Shown here in pieces: positions 54,377 to 62,507 of a stretch of 64,000 bases of DNA (its first letter is position 1; every line of letters starts with the position of its first letter). A program made the position numbers and the translations under genes. The notes under the pieces are model-generated. The model was not told the DNA's origin. It saw only the letters and a program-made list of their open reading frames with translations, and made no database searches. The stretch comes from Algoriphagus boseongensis (GTDB taxonomy: Bacteria; Bacteroidota; Bacteroidia; Cytophagales; Cyclobacteriaceae), in NCBI RefSeq assembly GCF_004362805.1, contig NZ_SNYF01000010.1, forward strand, positions 1 to 64,000, read 5' to 3'.

Positions 54377-55150
54377 TTACAAATTATTCGCCTTCTTGAT
54401 GTAAAGCTCCAAAGCTCCTGTCATACTTGGCGCATTTGGCATAGGTGCTTCAATGTCCAATATAAGACCCATGTCCCTTACCGCTTGGGAAGTAGTAGGC
54501 CCAAAAGCAGCGATTCTGGTTTTTCCTTGAACAAAATCCGGGAAATTTTGCTTTAGAGACTTTATTCCTGAAGGACTAAAAAAGGCAAGAATATCATATT
54601 TCACATCTGCCAAATCAGATAAATCTGCAGCAACAGTGTGATAAATAATTGCCTCAGTGTAGGAAATTCCCTGTTTTTCCATGAACTCGGGGATATCATC
54701 TTTTCTGATATCAGAGCATGGAAACAGGTATTTCTCGTTTTTATGCTTTTTGAAATAATCAAATAAATCCTGAGCTGTCTTTTGACCGACAAAAAGCTTT
54801 CTTTTTCGAATTACAATGTATTTCTGTAGATAATGCGCAGTTTGATCAGAAATACAGAAGTATTTCATCTCTGCAGGCATTTCTATTTTAAAATCTTTAC
54901 AGATAGCAAAAAAATGATCGATAGCATTTCTGCTGGTGAAAATAATTGCAGTATGCTTTAGTATATCGATTTTCTGCTTTCTAAATTCTTTGGGTGGAAC
55001 TGGCTCCACTTTAATAAACTGGCGAAAGTCTATTTTTAATTTATACTTTTCTGCCAACTGCACATAGGGAGAATTGACGTCAGAAGGTTTAGGCTGGGAT
55101 ACTAAAATACTTTTAACGGGCTTAAAACGATCTTTTGAAGCTGTACTCAT
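54377..55150 (-). CDS. hemD: Uroporphyrinogen-III synthase
   Basis: This 257-residue protein closes hydroxymethylbilane to uroporphyrinogen III in heme synthesis. The two-domain HemD outline is seen in AIIFTSRNAIDHFFAIC (domain one) and ILAFFSPSGIKSLKQNFPDF then RIAAFGPTTSQAVRDMGL (domain two). HemD is poorly conserved, so the call rests on these segments. It lies between a DUF4271 gene and porP. The DUF4271-hemD pairing recurs in Bacteroidota as far as I recall. Confidence 0.86.
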   Translation of the reverse strand: MSTASKDRFKPVKSILVSQPKPSDVNSPYVQLAEKYKLKIDFRQFIKVEPVPPKEFRKQKIDILKHTAIIFTSRNAIDHFFAICKDFKIEMPAEMKYFCISDQTAHYLQKYIVIRKRKLFVGQKTAQDLFDYFKKHKNEKYLFPCSDIRKDDIPEFMEKQGISYTEAIIYHTVAADLSDLADVKYDILAFFSPSGIKSLKQNFPDFVQGKTRIAAFGPTTSQAVRDMGLILDIEAPMPNAPSMTGALELYIKKANNL

Positions 55151-55183
55151 GCCAATTTATAACTGATTTTTAATTCAAAAGCT

Positions 55184-56299
55184 TTAAAGAACCAATACCA
55201 AAATCCACTTAGAAAGGATTAAAAAAGGGACCAATTCTGCGATACAAAGGTAAGTAAATAAATGGTATTTCTTAAAACTCAATCGATTCATCATAATTAG
55301 GAAAAGACCAAATACAGCGACTAAATAAATCCAGAACATTCCCGAAACCATCACCCAAAAGTAATTCTGCAGGAAACTAAAATCATTGACTAGCCAAAAT
55401 GCTGTTAAAATGGTCAATAGCGAAACAGAGAAAACCAACATTCTTAACAGATAAAAAAAGTGAGCAAAGTCCGTTTTCCCCAAATCAAAAAAATAGGATA
55501 TGACCCTAATCCCTATGAATTTCAAAATTGTCAATCCCAAAACAATAAAAGATACGATAATCCAGGCCCTTAAAAACCCTGCAAAATCTAAAGATACCAA
55601 TTGGGATAATTGCTCAAATTTAAAAATGACTGCAACCGTGAGGACCACTTGAGAAATCATCATGCTCACGATAAATAGATAAAACTGAATGTCAAAAGAG
55701 AAGAATTTTTGTAAGCTTCCGCTATCTGAGAAATCTTCAGCGCTGATAACCGATAAAGGCTGGAGCATCACCGCCAAAAGATATGGGTATACCAATTTGT
55801 AAAGAGCTATTAAAAAAAGGATTACAAAAAGGCTTACAAAATAGAAATCAGAAAATTCCGAAATGTATTTTTTCCTTGAAATAGGCACTAAATCACTCTC
55901 TTCAAACTTTTGCTTAGAAGCACTTTTTACTTGATTTAATATTTTCTGGACCGACACCTTTTCGGCATTTAAACCGCCCCCAATTAAAGTGAGCTGAATC
56001 GGCTTTTTACCAAACTCTTGGGACAAAGAGGATATCGAAACTAAGACTGAAGTATCCTTTTCAGCCACAAACCATAACTTACCATCGATAAAAGTGGTGC
56101 ATTCCTGAGGGACCGAAAGGGCTAATTCAGCAAGAGGATAGGTGGAAAGATCAACCAGGAAATTCATTTGTTTTTCCATGCCCATCCAAGAATTTTTTCT
56201 GGTCAATTCATTTTGGCCATTTAAATTTTCCAGAATTTGAGCTTCCACCCCTTGAAAAAGGAAGATTAAGGGTAAAAGAAGAAAAAGAATTCTTGTCAT
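55184..56299 (-). CDS. DUF4271-family membrane protein with signal peptide
   Basis: This protein of 371 residues has a signal peptide (TRILFLLLPLIFLFQGVEAQ), an N-terminal soluble part of about 130 residues, and then at least six transmembrane segments, with FAHFFYLLRMLVFSVSLLTIL. It matches DUF4271 in layout, a Bacteroidota-specific family of unknown function. The ATG at 56299 is used over an earlier start that would overlap the Omp85-like gene. Just upstream of hemD and close to porP-gldKLMN. Confidence 0.75.
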   Translation of the reverse strand: MTRILFLLLPLIFLFQGVEAQILENLNGQNELTRKNSWMGMEKQMNFLVDLSTYPLAELALSVPQECTTFIDGKLWFVAEKDTSVLVSISSLSQEFGKKPIQLTLIGGGLNAEKVSVQKILNQVKSASKQKFEESDLVPISRKKYISEFSDFYFVSLFVILFLIALYKLVYPYLLAVMLQPLSVISAEDFSDSGSLQKFFSFDIQFYLFIVSMMISQVVLTVAVIFKFEQLSQLVSLDFAGFLRAWIIVSFIVLGLTILKFIGIRVISYFFDLGKTDFAHFFYLLRMLVFSVSLLTILTAFWLVNDFSFLQNYFWVMVSGMFWIYLVAVFGLFLIMMNRLSFKKYHLFTYLCIAELVPFLILSKWILVLVL

Positions 56300-56312
56300 A
56301 ATTTTCCCAAAT

Positions 56313-58001
56313 CTAAAATCTGGCCAAATATCCAAAATGGATTCTTGCGTATTCAAATGAAAGAGGCTGAATAGTTGATTTTCCTAAAGCAAACACAAAA
56401 CTGAACAATCCTCCGCCAGTGTCCAAATTGATGCCTGAACCGAATGAAAAAGGTTTGTCATTTTTTGGGGAATTATAGGGATTGGAAAGCATCCCAAAAT
56501 CTGCAAATGCAAGCAAATAGCTGCTTTGTCCGAAATAAAGTCGCTGTTCCATACTCAGCAAGCCGTATGATTTTGCGAAAAAAAACTTTTCATTAAAGCC
56601 TCTTATGCTTTTCAAACCTCCCAATCTGAAAAACTCGTTCAAAAACAACTGATTATTATCGATAAATCCAGCTTCTCCTCGGAAATACATTCCCCATTGC
56701 GGCTTGATGAAAATATGATTTTCAACCCCAAAAAATCCCTGCATTTGCAATGAATTTTCCTCCAATCCTTCATACAATTCCTCTGGGATGGCAGTATTAT
56801 CGAGGATTCTTTTGTTTCCTACGGCAAAATTAGCCGAGAAATTCCATCCTCTTCTGGGGAAAATCCGATCATCCAAATTGGTCCACTCCCCTCTGATCCC
56901 ATATTGATTCCACCGGTAGTCAATAGACTGGGGCAATTCCTGCAAGTCTGAACCAACTCCTGAATCAATCAAATCTCCCGCCTGCCTTTTCGTGAAAAAA
57001 TTGAGGTATCCAGAATCAGAAATCCTGTACCCAAAGTCCAGCTCAAAAGTTCTATTTACAAAAGAGCTATCCTGTTTTAACAAAGAAAACTGTGCTCCAA
57101 AATCCAACAAAGATCGAAACACAAAGGCCTCCTTGAAAGCCAACTCCAAGGATTGAGACTGCACATTAAGACGCTGCCACTGAAGGGAAAAATCCCTCCC
57201 CTTACCCGCCAAGTGATACAATTGAAGATCAATTTGCCCCGTAACCAAAAGCTTGCCTGGTTCATTTTCATTGGGTAAAAACCCAATGATCCCATCAAAA
57301 ATATTGATCTGCCTTTCTCTAAGTGAGTAAAAAGGTCTGGCTTTTTGATACTGAAAACTCAGTTCAGGCGGGTTGGAAAAGGAAAAGTATGGTGATTGCC
57401 TCAGCCTCCTGTTGGTTTTATCAAACTTCTCTTGGGAAAAGGCTTCTCCAGGAGCCAAGCCCGATAAGAGTTGCAAATAATTTCTTTTGGTTTTACTCCC
57501 TGAATTTATTTCCAAGCTATCCCATACAATCAATGGCCCCGGATCAAAAACAACGATACCTGAAAGCCTTTTTTCCCTGATAACAATGCTATCTATTTTT
57601 GCCTGAGCAAATGGGAAACCTTGGTTTTCCCCATCCTTTATAAGCTTATCAATCCATAAATAAGGTTCCTGGTAGCTCAATCCGGGCTTCCCAAACTTTT
57701 GAATAAGCTCAATGGGAACACTTTCTACTGCAAGTTCAGACCAAGAATAAAGAGGCCCCAAGTGAAAATTCACAAAGGAAGTATCACTGGATATTTGAGA
57801 ATCATATCTGGTCTCAAGGTATCCTTGGGACTGAAAAAAGTTGACTAAGGAATCAATTTTCCGCCCCGCTAGGTCTTGATTGTTCAACCACAACTCATGC
57901 TGATTTTCCTGTGGAAAGATCCAGCTGATCCGAATAGACTGTTGGCCATATCCTAAAAAAGGCAGGGCGACTAATCCAAGAAGAAACAGCTTCAGCTTCA
58001 A
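56313..58001 (-). CDS. Omp85/BamA-like outer-membrane barrel protein
   Basis: This 562-residue protein has a signal peptide (LKLFLLGLVALPFLGYGQ), POTRA-like repeats over about residues 40-230, and a C-terminal barrel with the RGF motif in LGGLKSIRGFNEKFF and a final Phe (IHFGYLARF). It belongs to the Omp85 group but is shorter than BamA (about 800), so a TamA or TpsB-like helper is likely. The only start codon is TTG at 58001. It is 45 bases from divergent hemW. It could insert barrels used by nearby secretion genes. Confidence 0.82.
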   Translation of the reverse strand: MKLKLFLLGLVALPFLGYGQQSIRISWIFPQENQHELWLNNQDLAGRKIDSLVNFFQSQGYLETRYDSQISSDTSFVNFHLGPLYSWSELAVESVPIELIQKFGKPGLSYQEPYLWIDKLIKDGENQGFPFAQAKIDSIVIREKRLSGIVVFDPGPLIVWDSLEINSGSKTKRNYLQLLSGLAPGEAFSQEKFDKTNRRLRQSPYFSFSNPPELSFQYQKARPFYSLRERQINIFDGIIGFLPNENEPGKLLVTGQIDLQLYHLAGKGRDFSLQWQRLNVQSQSLELAFKEAFVFRSLLDFGAQFSLLKQDSSFVNRTFELDFGYRISDSGYLNFFTKRQAGDLIDSGVGSDLQELPQSIDYRWNQYGIRGEWTNLDDRIFPRRGWNFSANFAVGNKRILDNTAIPEELYEGLEENSLQMQGFFGVENHIFIKPQWGMYFRGEAGFIDNNQLFLNEFFRLGGLKSIRGFNEKFFFAKSYGLLSMEQRLYFGQSSYLLAFADFGMLSNPYNSPKNDKPFSFGSGINLDTGGGLFSFVFALGKSTIQPLSFEYARIHFGYLARF

Positions 58002-58046
58002 AGGGCAGAGGGGTATTGGTTATATTCGCAAATTAATTGAATTCAA

Positions 58047-59186
58047 ATGGCTGGCATCTATATTCATGTACCCTTTTGCAGACAAGCCTGTCATTATTGT
58101 GATTTTCACTTTTCTACCAACCTTTCCCAAATGGAAAACTTGGTTCAAGGGATGATCAAAGAACTTCAGTTGAGAAAAGACTATTTAGCTGGTCAGACTA
58201 TCCAAACCATTTATTTCGGAGGGGGAACTCCTTCCCTTTTGACTGAAAAATGGCTTTCAGAAATCCTTGAAAAAATTCATCATTTATTCCCCTTGGAATT
58301 AAAGGAAGTGACTTTAGAAGCTAATCCTGATGACCTAAACGAAGAGAAACTTCAGGTCTGGAAAAGTTTGGGAATAGACCGACTAAGCTTGGGAATTCAA
58401 AGTTTTCAGCCTGAAATCCTCAAATTTTATAACCGTTCGCACTCTTCGGAGCAAGCCAAAAATGCAATTTCAATTTCAAGAAATGCAGGGTTTGAAAAAT
58501 TCAGTTTCGACTTGATTTATGGATTTCCAGCGAAGGACCATCGATTTTGGGAAATTGACCTGGAATTGGCAATCCTTCAAAATCCAGGACATATTTCTGC
58601 ATATTCTCTGACCGTGGAGTCAAAAACTGTTTTGGGAAACTGGCTTCAGAAAGGAAAGTTTACCCCTCCTGATGAGGATTTTGTGGCCGAACAATTTGAA
58701 TTTCTTCAGCAGGAAACAGAAAAAGCCGGCTATGAGCAATACGAAATCTCCAATTTCGGAAAGCCAGGACAATGGGCCTTGCACAACACCAATTATTGGA
58801 AGGGAATCCCCTATTTGGGAATCGGACCGAGCGCACATTCTTTTGACGGAAAATCCAGAGGTTCCAATCCATCCTCCAACCCGAAATACATCAAGTCCTT
58901 GGAATCGGGGGAAACTTGTTTCGAAATCGAAGAAGAGAGCCTCTTGGATCGGGCGAATGAGCAAGTTCTCACAGCCCTTCGCACAAGTTGGGGATTAAAT
59001 TTGGAGGAATTTCAAACCAAATATTCCATTGATTTGGCAAAAGCAAAAGGAAAAGAGCTAGAGAAATATAAAGATGCTGGCTGGCTGATTTGGGAGAACA
59101 ATACCCTATCTTTGACCAAAAGCGGCAAATTATTGGCAGACAGCATAGCCGCAGAACTTTTCATTTATTCCCATGAATCAGGATAA
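58047..59186 (+). CDS. hemW: Radical SAM heme chaperone HemW
   Basis: This 379-residue protein starts MAGIYIHVPFCRQACHYCDF; the cluster cysteines are C11, C15 and C18 (CxxxCxxC). It also has TIYFGGGTPSLLTEKWL and the HemW C-terminal domain. HemW resembles coproporphyrinogen III oxidase HemN but lacks its extra N-terminal cysteine and delivers heme to respiratory proteins. Overlaps the DUF721 gene by 14 bp. The neighbour on the other strand is the Omp85-like gene; hemD lies further away. Confidence 0.91.
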   Translation: MAGIYIHVPFCRQACHYCDFHFSTNLSQMENLVQGMIKELQLRKDYLAGQTIQTIYFGGGTPSLLTEKWLSEILEKIHHLFPLELKEVTLEANPDDLNEEKLQVWKSLGIDRLSLGIQSFQPEILKFYNRSHSSEQAKNAISISRNAGFEKFSFDLIYGFPAKDHRFWEIDLELAILQNPGHISAYSLTVESKTVLGNWLQKGKFTPPDEDFVAEQFEFLQQETEKAGYEQYEISNFGKPGQWALHNTNYWKGIPYLGIGPSAHSFDGKSRGSNPSSNPKYIKSLESGETCFEIEEESLLDRANEQVLTALRTSWGLNLEEFQTKYSIDLAKAKGKELEKYKDAGWLIWENNTLSLTKSGKLLADSIAAELFIYSHESG

Positions 59187-59484
59187 GTATTTCGGTAGGA
59201 AAAAAGAGGCAGCTCCTTTGGAAGCTGCTTTCAATGAATTGCTGAAGGCCTATCGTTTGGAAGGAAAATACAAGGAGAAATTATTGATCAATTCTTGGGC
59301 AGAACTGGTGGGGCACACCATTGCCAGTAGGACAAGCAGTGTTTTTATTAAAGATCAGAAACTCATGGTTCGGATTACTTCCGGTCCCGTCAAAAAGGAA
59401 TTGCAATTGAATCGCTCAAAAGTATTGGCCCTTATCGAGGAAAAGATCGGAAAAGGAGTGGTAGAAGATTTGGTGATTCTTTAA
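59173..59484 (+). CDS. DUF721 (DciA-like) protein
   Basis: This 103-residue protein has the DUF721 core YKEKLLINSWAELVGHTIASRTSSVFIKDQKLMVRITSGPVKKELQLN, which is shared with DciA, a loader of the DnaB helicase in many bacteria. A short basic N-terminus precedes it. Overlap with hemW indicates co-transcription. Whether this short form acts as a helicase loader is not known. Confidence 0.84.
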   Translation: MNQDKYFGRKKEAAPLEAAFNELLKAYRLEGKYKEKLLINSWAELVGHTIASRTSSVFIKDQKLMVRITSGPVKKELQLNRSKVLALIEEKIGKGVVEDLVIL

Positions 59485-59579
59485 TTCTATTTAGAATTTT
59501 TAACTCTTAGGGATTCCTATCCCAGGTGATGACCTATCAGGTTAAGTTGAGTTTGAGTATACTTGCGTAAGCTTTAGCA

Positions 59580-61667
59580 ATGTTCAGACTTCCCACCATC
59601 CATATCGGCAAACTCACCCTGCTGCTTTCCATTTTGGTATGGCTGGCCTTGTTGTTTGTGGATTTGGTACGGATTTTCGGGATTATCAATTCACTGGAAT
59701 CCGGGATTTCCAATGAAATTACCTGGATACTTGAGATTCTCTTTTTCTTCACGCTTTACTTTTTCTACTCTGATAGCATTGAGAAAAACAAACAAAAAGA
59801 CTTCCTAAATCTAATTTGGAGGGCGGCCTCTACCGGGATTTTTGCCTCGACAGCCGCTATTTTGGTCGAATTATTCTATTTCTCTCTCGGAGATAGCAAG
59901 CTGGCCAGTGAACCATTCATGAAGAATTTTTTCTATCATGTCAATTTTGCGCTGACCACCATTTTTCTGATTTCTTCAGCTTTGCTTTGGAAACATCTTA
60001 TTCTCTATCAGAAGAATAAACAGGTCGTAAAGCAGTGGCAGGTATTTGAGTTTGCGCTATTGGTGGCCATGTTTTTTGTTTTTTTCAACAAAAACAACCT
60101 GGACTACAGCTTCATTTTCGGCTTGGTGATTTTGATCATCATCTCAGCCATCTTATCAGGAAACCTGAAATGGATTCCTTATTTGACTATTAAGGAAAAA
60201 TGGAAATCTCTTCTTTTCCTTTTCTTCATTTTGGTGAGTACAGGCTTTTTATTTCGAAGATTCCTTGCCTATAGTAATGCAGAAGTCTACCAAGTAAACC
60301 TGACTGACAATCTTTTTTTGGTAGCTCTATTTGCCTTCATTTTTCTCTATGCTCTTTTCAGCTTTTTAGTAACTCTCTTCAACCTTCCGACTTCTTCCGT
60401 CTTTGAGCAAAAATTAACCGAAGCAATCAATTTTCAGCGGTTGAGTCAGTCGATCAAACCCGAAGAAAACGAAGAACAGGTTTTAGACATCTTGATGGAT
60501 TCTTGCATGAGTGCATCCTATGCCGATGGAGCATGGCTGGAACTCCAGACTGGAAAAAAACGAGAGGAAATCGTTCAGCTTAGATTTTTGGACCATAAAA
60601 CCCAAGAAGAACTTTCTGAAAGAATCAAAGCATTGTCAGCAAGTGGGAAAAATCAAGATTCTTCTAAAGAACTCGAGCCTCAGAATTTTCGCCTTGATCA
60701 TCCCAAATTCGAATCTGCTTTAATCATTCCCCTTGAGGTCAACAATTCCAAAATCGGGAAAATGATTTTAGTAAAAGAGGTTCGGGATGGGTTTAATAAA
60801 GAAATGATCGGGATAGTCAGCACTTTTTCAAGACAGGCATGTATCGCAGTGGAAAACCATCGCCTATTGAATCAGGCTATTTTGAATGAGCGCTATCAGG
60901 AGGAATTAAAAATTGCCCAAAGAGTCCAAAAGGCACTTCTACCCAATAAACTTGATCATCCGGACAGCTTCCAAATTTGCGCCTATTCCAATGCAGCCGA
61001 TGAGGTAGGTGGTGATTATTACGACACCTTTAAGCTGGATGAAGACAGATATGTATTGATAATAGGAGACGTTTCAGGTAAAGGAACTTCAGCCGCCTTC
61101 CACATGTCTCAGATGAAAGGGATTTTCCATAGCCTTATCCAGCTCAATCTTTCTCCTGCGGAATTCATGATCCGAGCCAATTCCGCTTTGAGTAAATGCT
61201 TGGAAAAAAATCACTTTATCACTGCTTCAATTTTCATTATCAATATCCGAGAACAAAAAATCTGTCATGCCAGAGCTGGTCATGTTCCTACACTTTTTTA
61301 CCATGCTCAAGCCAACAATTCAGAATTCCTGTTGTTTGACGGACTAGGTTTGGGAATATTAAGAAACCGCAAGTATGAAAATCACGTTCAGGAAAAAGAA
61401 TTCCACTATTCGAGTGGGGATATTCTAGTCCTGATCACTGATGGTATAGTGGAAGCTAAAAATCAAAAAGGCCAGCAATTTGGCTTCGGAAGGATCCAAA
61501 GTCTGGTGGAAATCCATAAGGATAAAACTCCAAAAGAAATTCAAAACCAATTGATTGATTCCTTACATGCTTTTGTAGGAGGAGATGGGATGATTGACGA
61601 CGATTATTCAATGATGGTGGTCAAGTTTCTCCCAGATGCTCATCAAGACAAAAAAAACCTTTACTAA
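59580..61667 (+). CDS. Membrane-bound PP2C/SpoIIE phosphatase with GAF domain (RsbU-like)
   Basis: This 695-residue protein has about seven to eight N-terminal transmembrane segments (residues 8-265), a GAF domain (about 285-435, ending in AVENHRLLNQA), and a SpoIIE/PP2C phosphatase domain (445-685). The metal-binding residues are in DEVGGDYYD (474-482) and GDVSGKGTSAA (496-506), RAGH at 565-568, and TDGIVEA at 620-626. It should dephosphorylate the STAS protein encoded next, relieving an anti-sigma-like kinase. The signal sensed by the membrane part is unknown. First gene of a three-gene set. Confidence 0.92.
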   Translation: MFRLPTIHIGKLTLLLSILVWLALLFVDLVRIFGIINSLESGISNEITWILEILFFFTLYFFYSDSIEKNKQKDFLNLIWRAASTGIFASTAAILVELFYFSLGDSKLASEPFMKNFFYHVNFALTTIFLISSALLWKHLILYQKNKQVVKQWQVFEFALLVAMFFVFFNKNNLDYSFIFGLVILIIISAILSGNLKWIPYLTIKEKWKSLLFLFFILVSTGFLFRRFLAYSNAEVYQVNLTDNLFLVALFAFIFLYALFSFLVTLFNLPTSSVFEQKLTEAINFQRLSQSIKPEENEEQVLDILMDSCMSASYADGAWLELQTGKKREEIVQLRFLDHKTQEELSERIKALSASGKNQDSSKELEPQNFRLDHPKFESALIIPLEVNNSKIGKMILVKEVRDGFNKEMIGIVSTFSRQACIAVENHRLLNQAILNERYQEELKIAQRVQKALLPNKLDHPDSFQICAYSNAADEVGGDYYDTFKLDEDRYVLIIGDVSGKGTSAAFHMSQMKGIFHSLIQLNLSPAEFMIRANSALSKCLEKNHFITASIFIINIREQKICHARAGHVPTLFYHAQANNSEFLLFDGLGLGILRNRKYENHVQEKEFHYSSGDILVLITDGIVEAKNQKGQQFGFGRIQSLVEIHKDKTPKEIQNQLIDSLHAFVGGDGMIDDDYSMMVVKFLPDAHQDKKNLY

Positions 61668-61673
61668 TTACCT

Positions 61674-62006
61674 ATGCTCCGTCTGGAAAAAACCAAGGAA
61701 AACTCTTTTGACATCCTAAGCCTTCATGGTGAAGTGGATGCCAGCAACTCTGTGCAACTGGATGAGGTGATAAAAGAATTGATGGAATCAGGCTCAAAAA
61801 ACATTCTGATTGATGGAGGTGAATTGGAATATATTTCTTCAGCAGGACTGGGAGTTTTCATGTCCTATCTGGAAGATTTTCAGGAAAAGGAAATCAATTT
61901 TAGAATTTTCAACCTGAGCCCAAAAGTATCCGAAGTATTCAAAATCCTCGGTCTAGACCAGTTGATCCCAATCCACTCCACAAAAACTGAAGCATTTGCC
62001 GGCTAG
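61674..62006 (+). CDS. STAS-domain anti-anti-sigma factor
   Basis: This 110-residue protein is a single STAS domain of the SpoIIAA/RsbV type. The phosphorylation site lies in YISSAGLG (S56 by alignment, S55 also possible). It starts six bases after the phosphatase gene and shares a junction with the kinase gene. In the known scheme it is phosphorylated by the RsbW-like kinase and dephosphorylated by the PP2C protein. The final target is unknown, as no sigma factor gene is nearby. Confidence 0.92.
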   Translation: MLRLEKTKENSFDILSLHGEVDASNSVQLDEVIKELMESGSKNILIDGGELEYISSAGLGVFMSYLEDFQEKEINFRIFNLSPKVSEVFKILGLDQLIPIHSTKTEAFAG

Positions 62007-62420
62007 ATGAAGTATAGATTAGACATAGCTTGCCAAACCTCGGCTTTATCTGATTTGAGGGCTTTTTTGAAGGACTCCCTTCAAAATTTCTCTATTTCAG
62101 AAATTGACCAGCATCAGCTGACTCTTGCTGTGGAGGAGGTATGCGCCAATTTGATCATTCACTCTCATGGCTGTAACCCCCAGGATCATATCAACCTGGA
62201 AATAAAAGACAGTGGAGAGAAACTTATTTTTGAAATCTCAGACCAAGGTGAGGCATTCAATATTTTAGATTATGAAGCTCCAGATCTGAAAAAAGTCATC
62301 CTAGAAAAACGAAAAGGTGGATTGGGCATCATTTTGGTTAAAAAGATTATGGATGAAATCGAATTTGAATCCAAAAACGGCACAAATACTTGCCGATTGA
62401 TCAAATGGTTTCGATCCTAA
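62007..62420 (+). CDS. RsbW-like anti-sigma kinase (GHKL ATPase)
   Basis: This 137-residue HATPase_c protein has the N-box in VEEVCANLIIHSHG (E43-G55, with N48), the G1-type DQGEAF (79-84), and the glycine-rich GGLGIILVKKIMD (104-116). It starts on the base after the STAS stop codon. It is the serine kinase and partner of the STAS protein. A homologous protein binds a sigma factor in Bacillus; what it binds here is unknown. Confidence 0.91.
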   Translation: MKYRLDIACQTSALSDLRAFLKDSLQNFSISEIDQHQLTLAVEEVCANLIIHSHGCNPQDHINLEIKDSGEKLIFEISDQGEAFNILDYEAPDLKKVILEKRKGGLGIILVKKIMDEIEFESKNGTNTCRLIKWFRS

Positions 62421-62507
62421 TTTTGGTTAAATAGCTGAAGGCTTCTGCTTTCTGCCTGAATTCCTGATAAATTTGTAACATTGCATCCTAAATAGGAACT
62501 CCAATTC

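Noticed and set aside
59483..59502. Short hairpin AATTCT/AGAATT after the DUF721 gene
   Set aside because: Stem of six A/T-rich pairs is too weak and too likely by chance to call a terminator.
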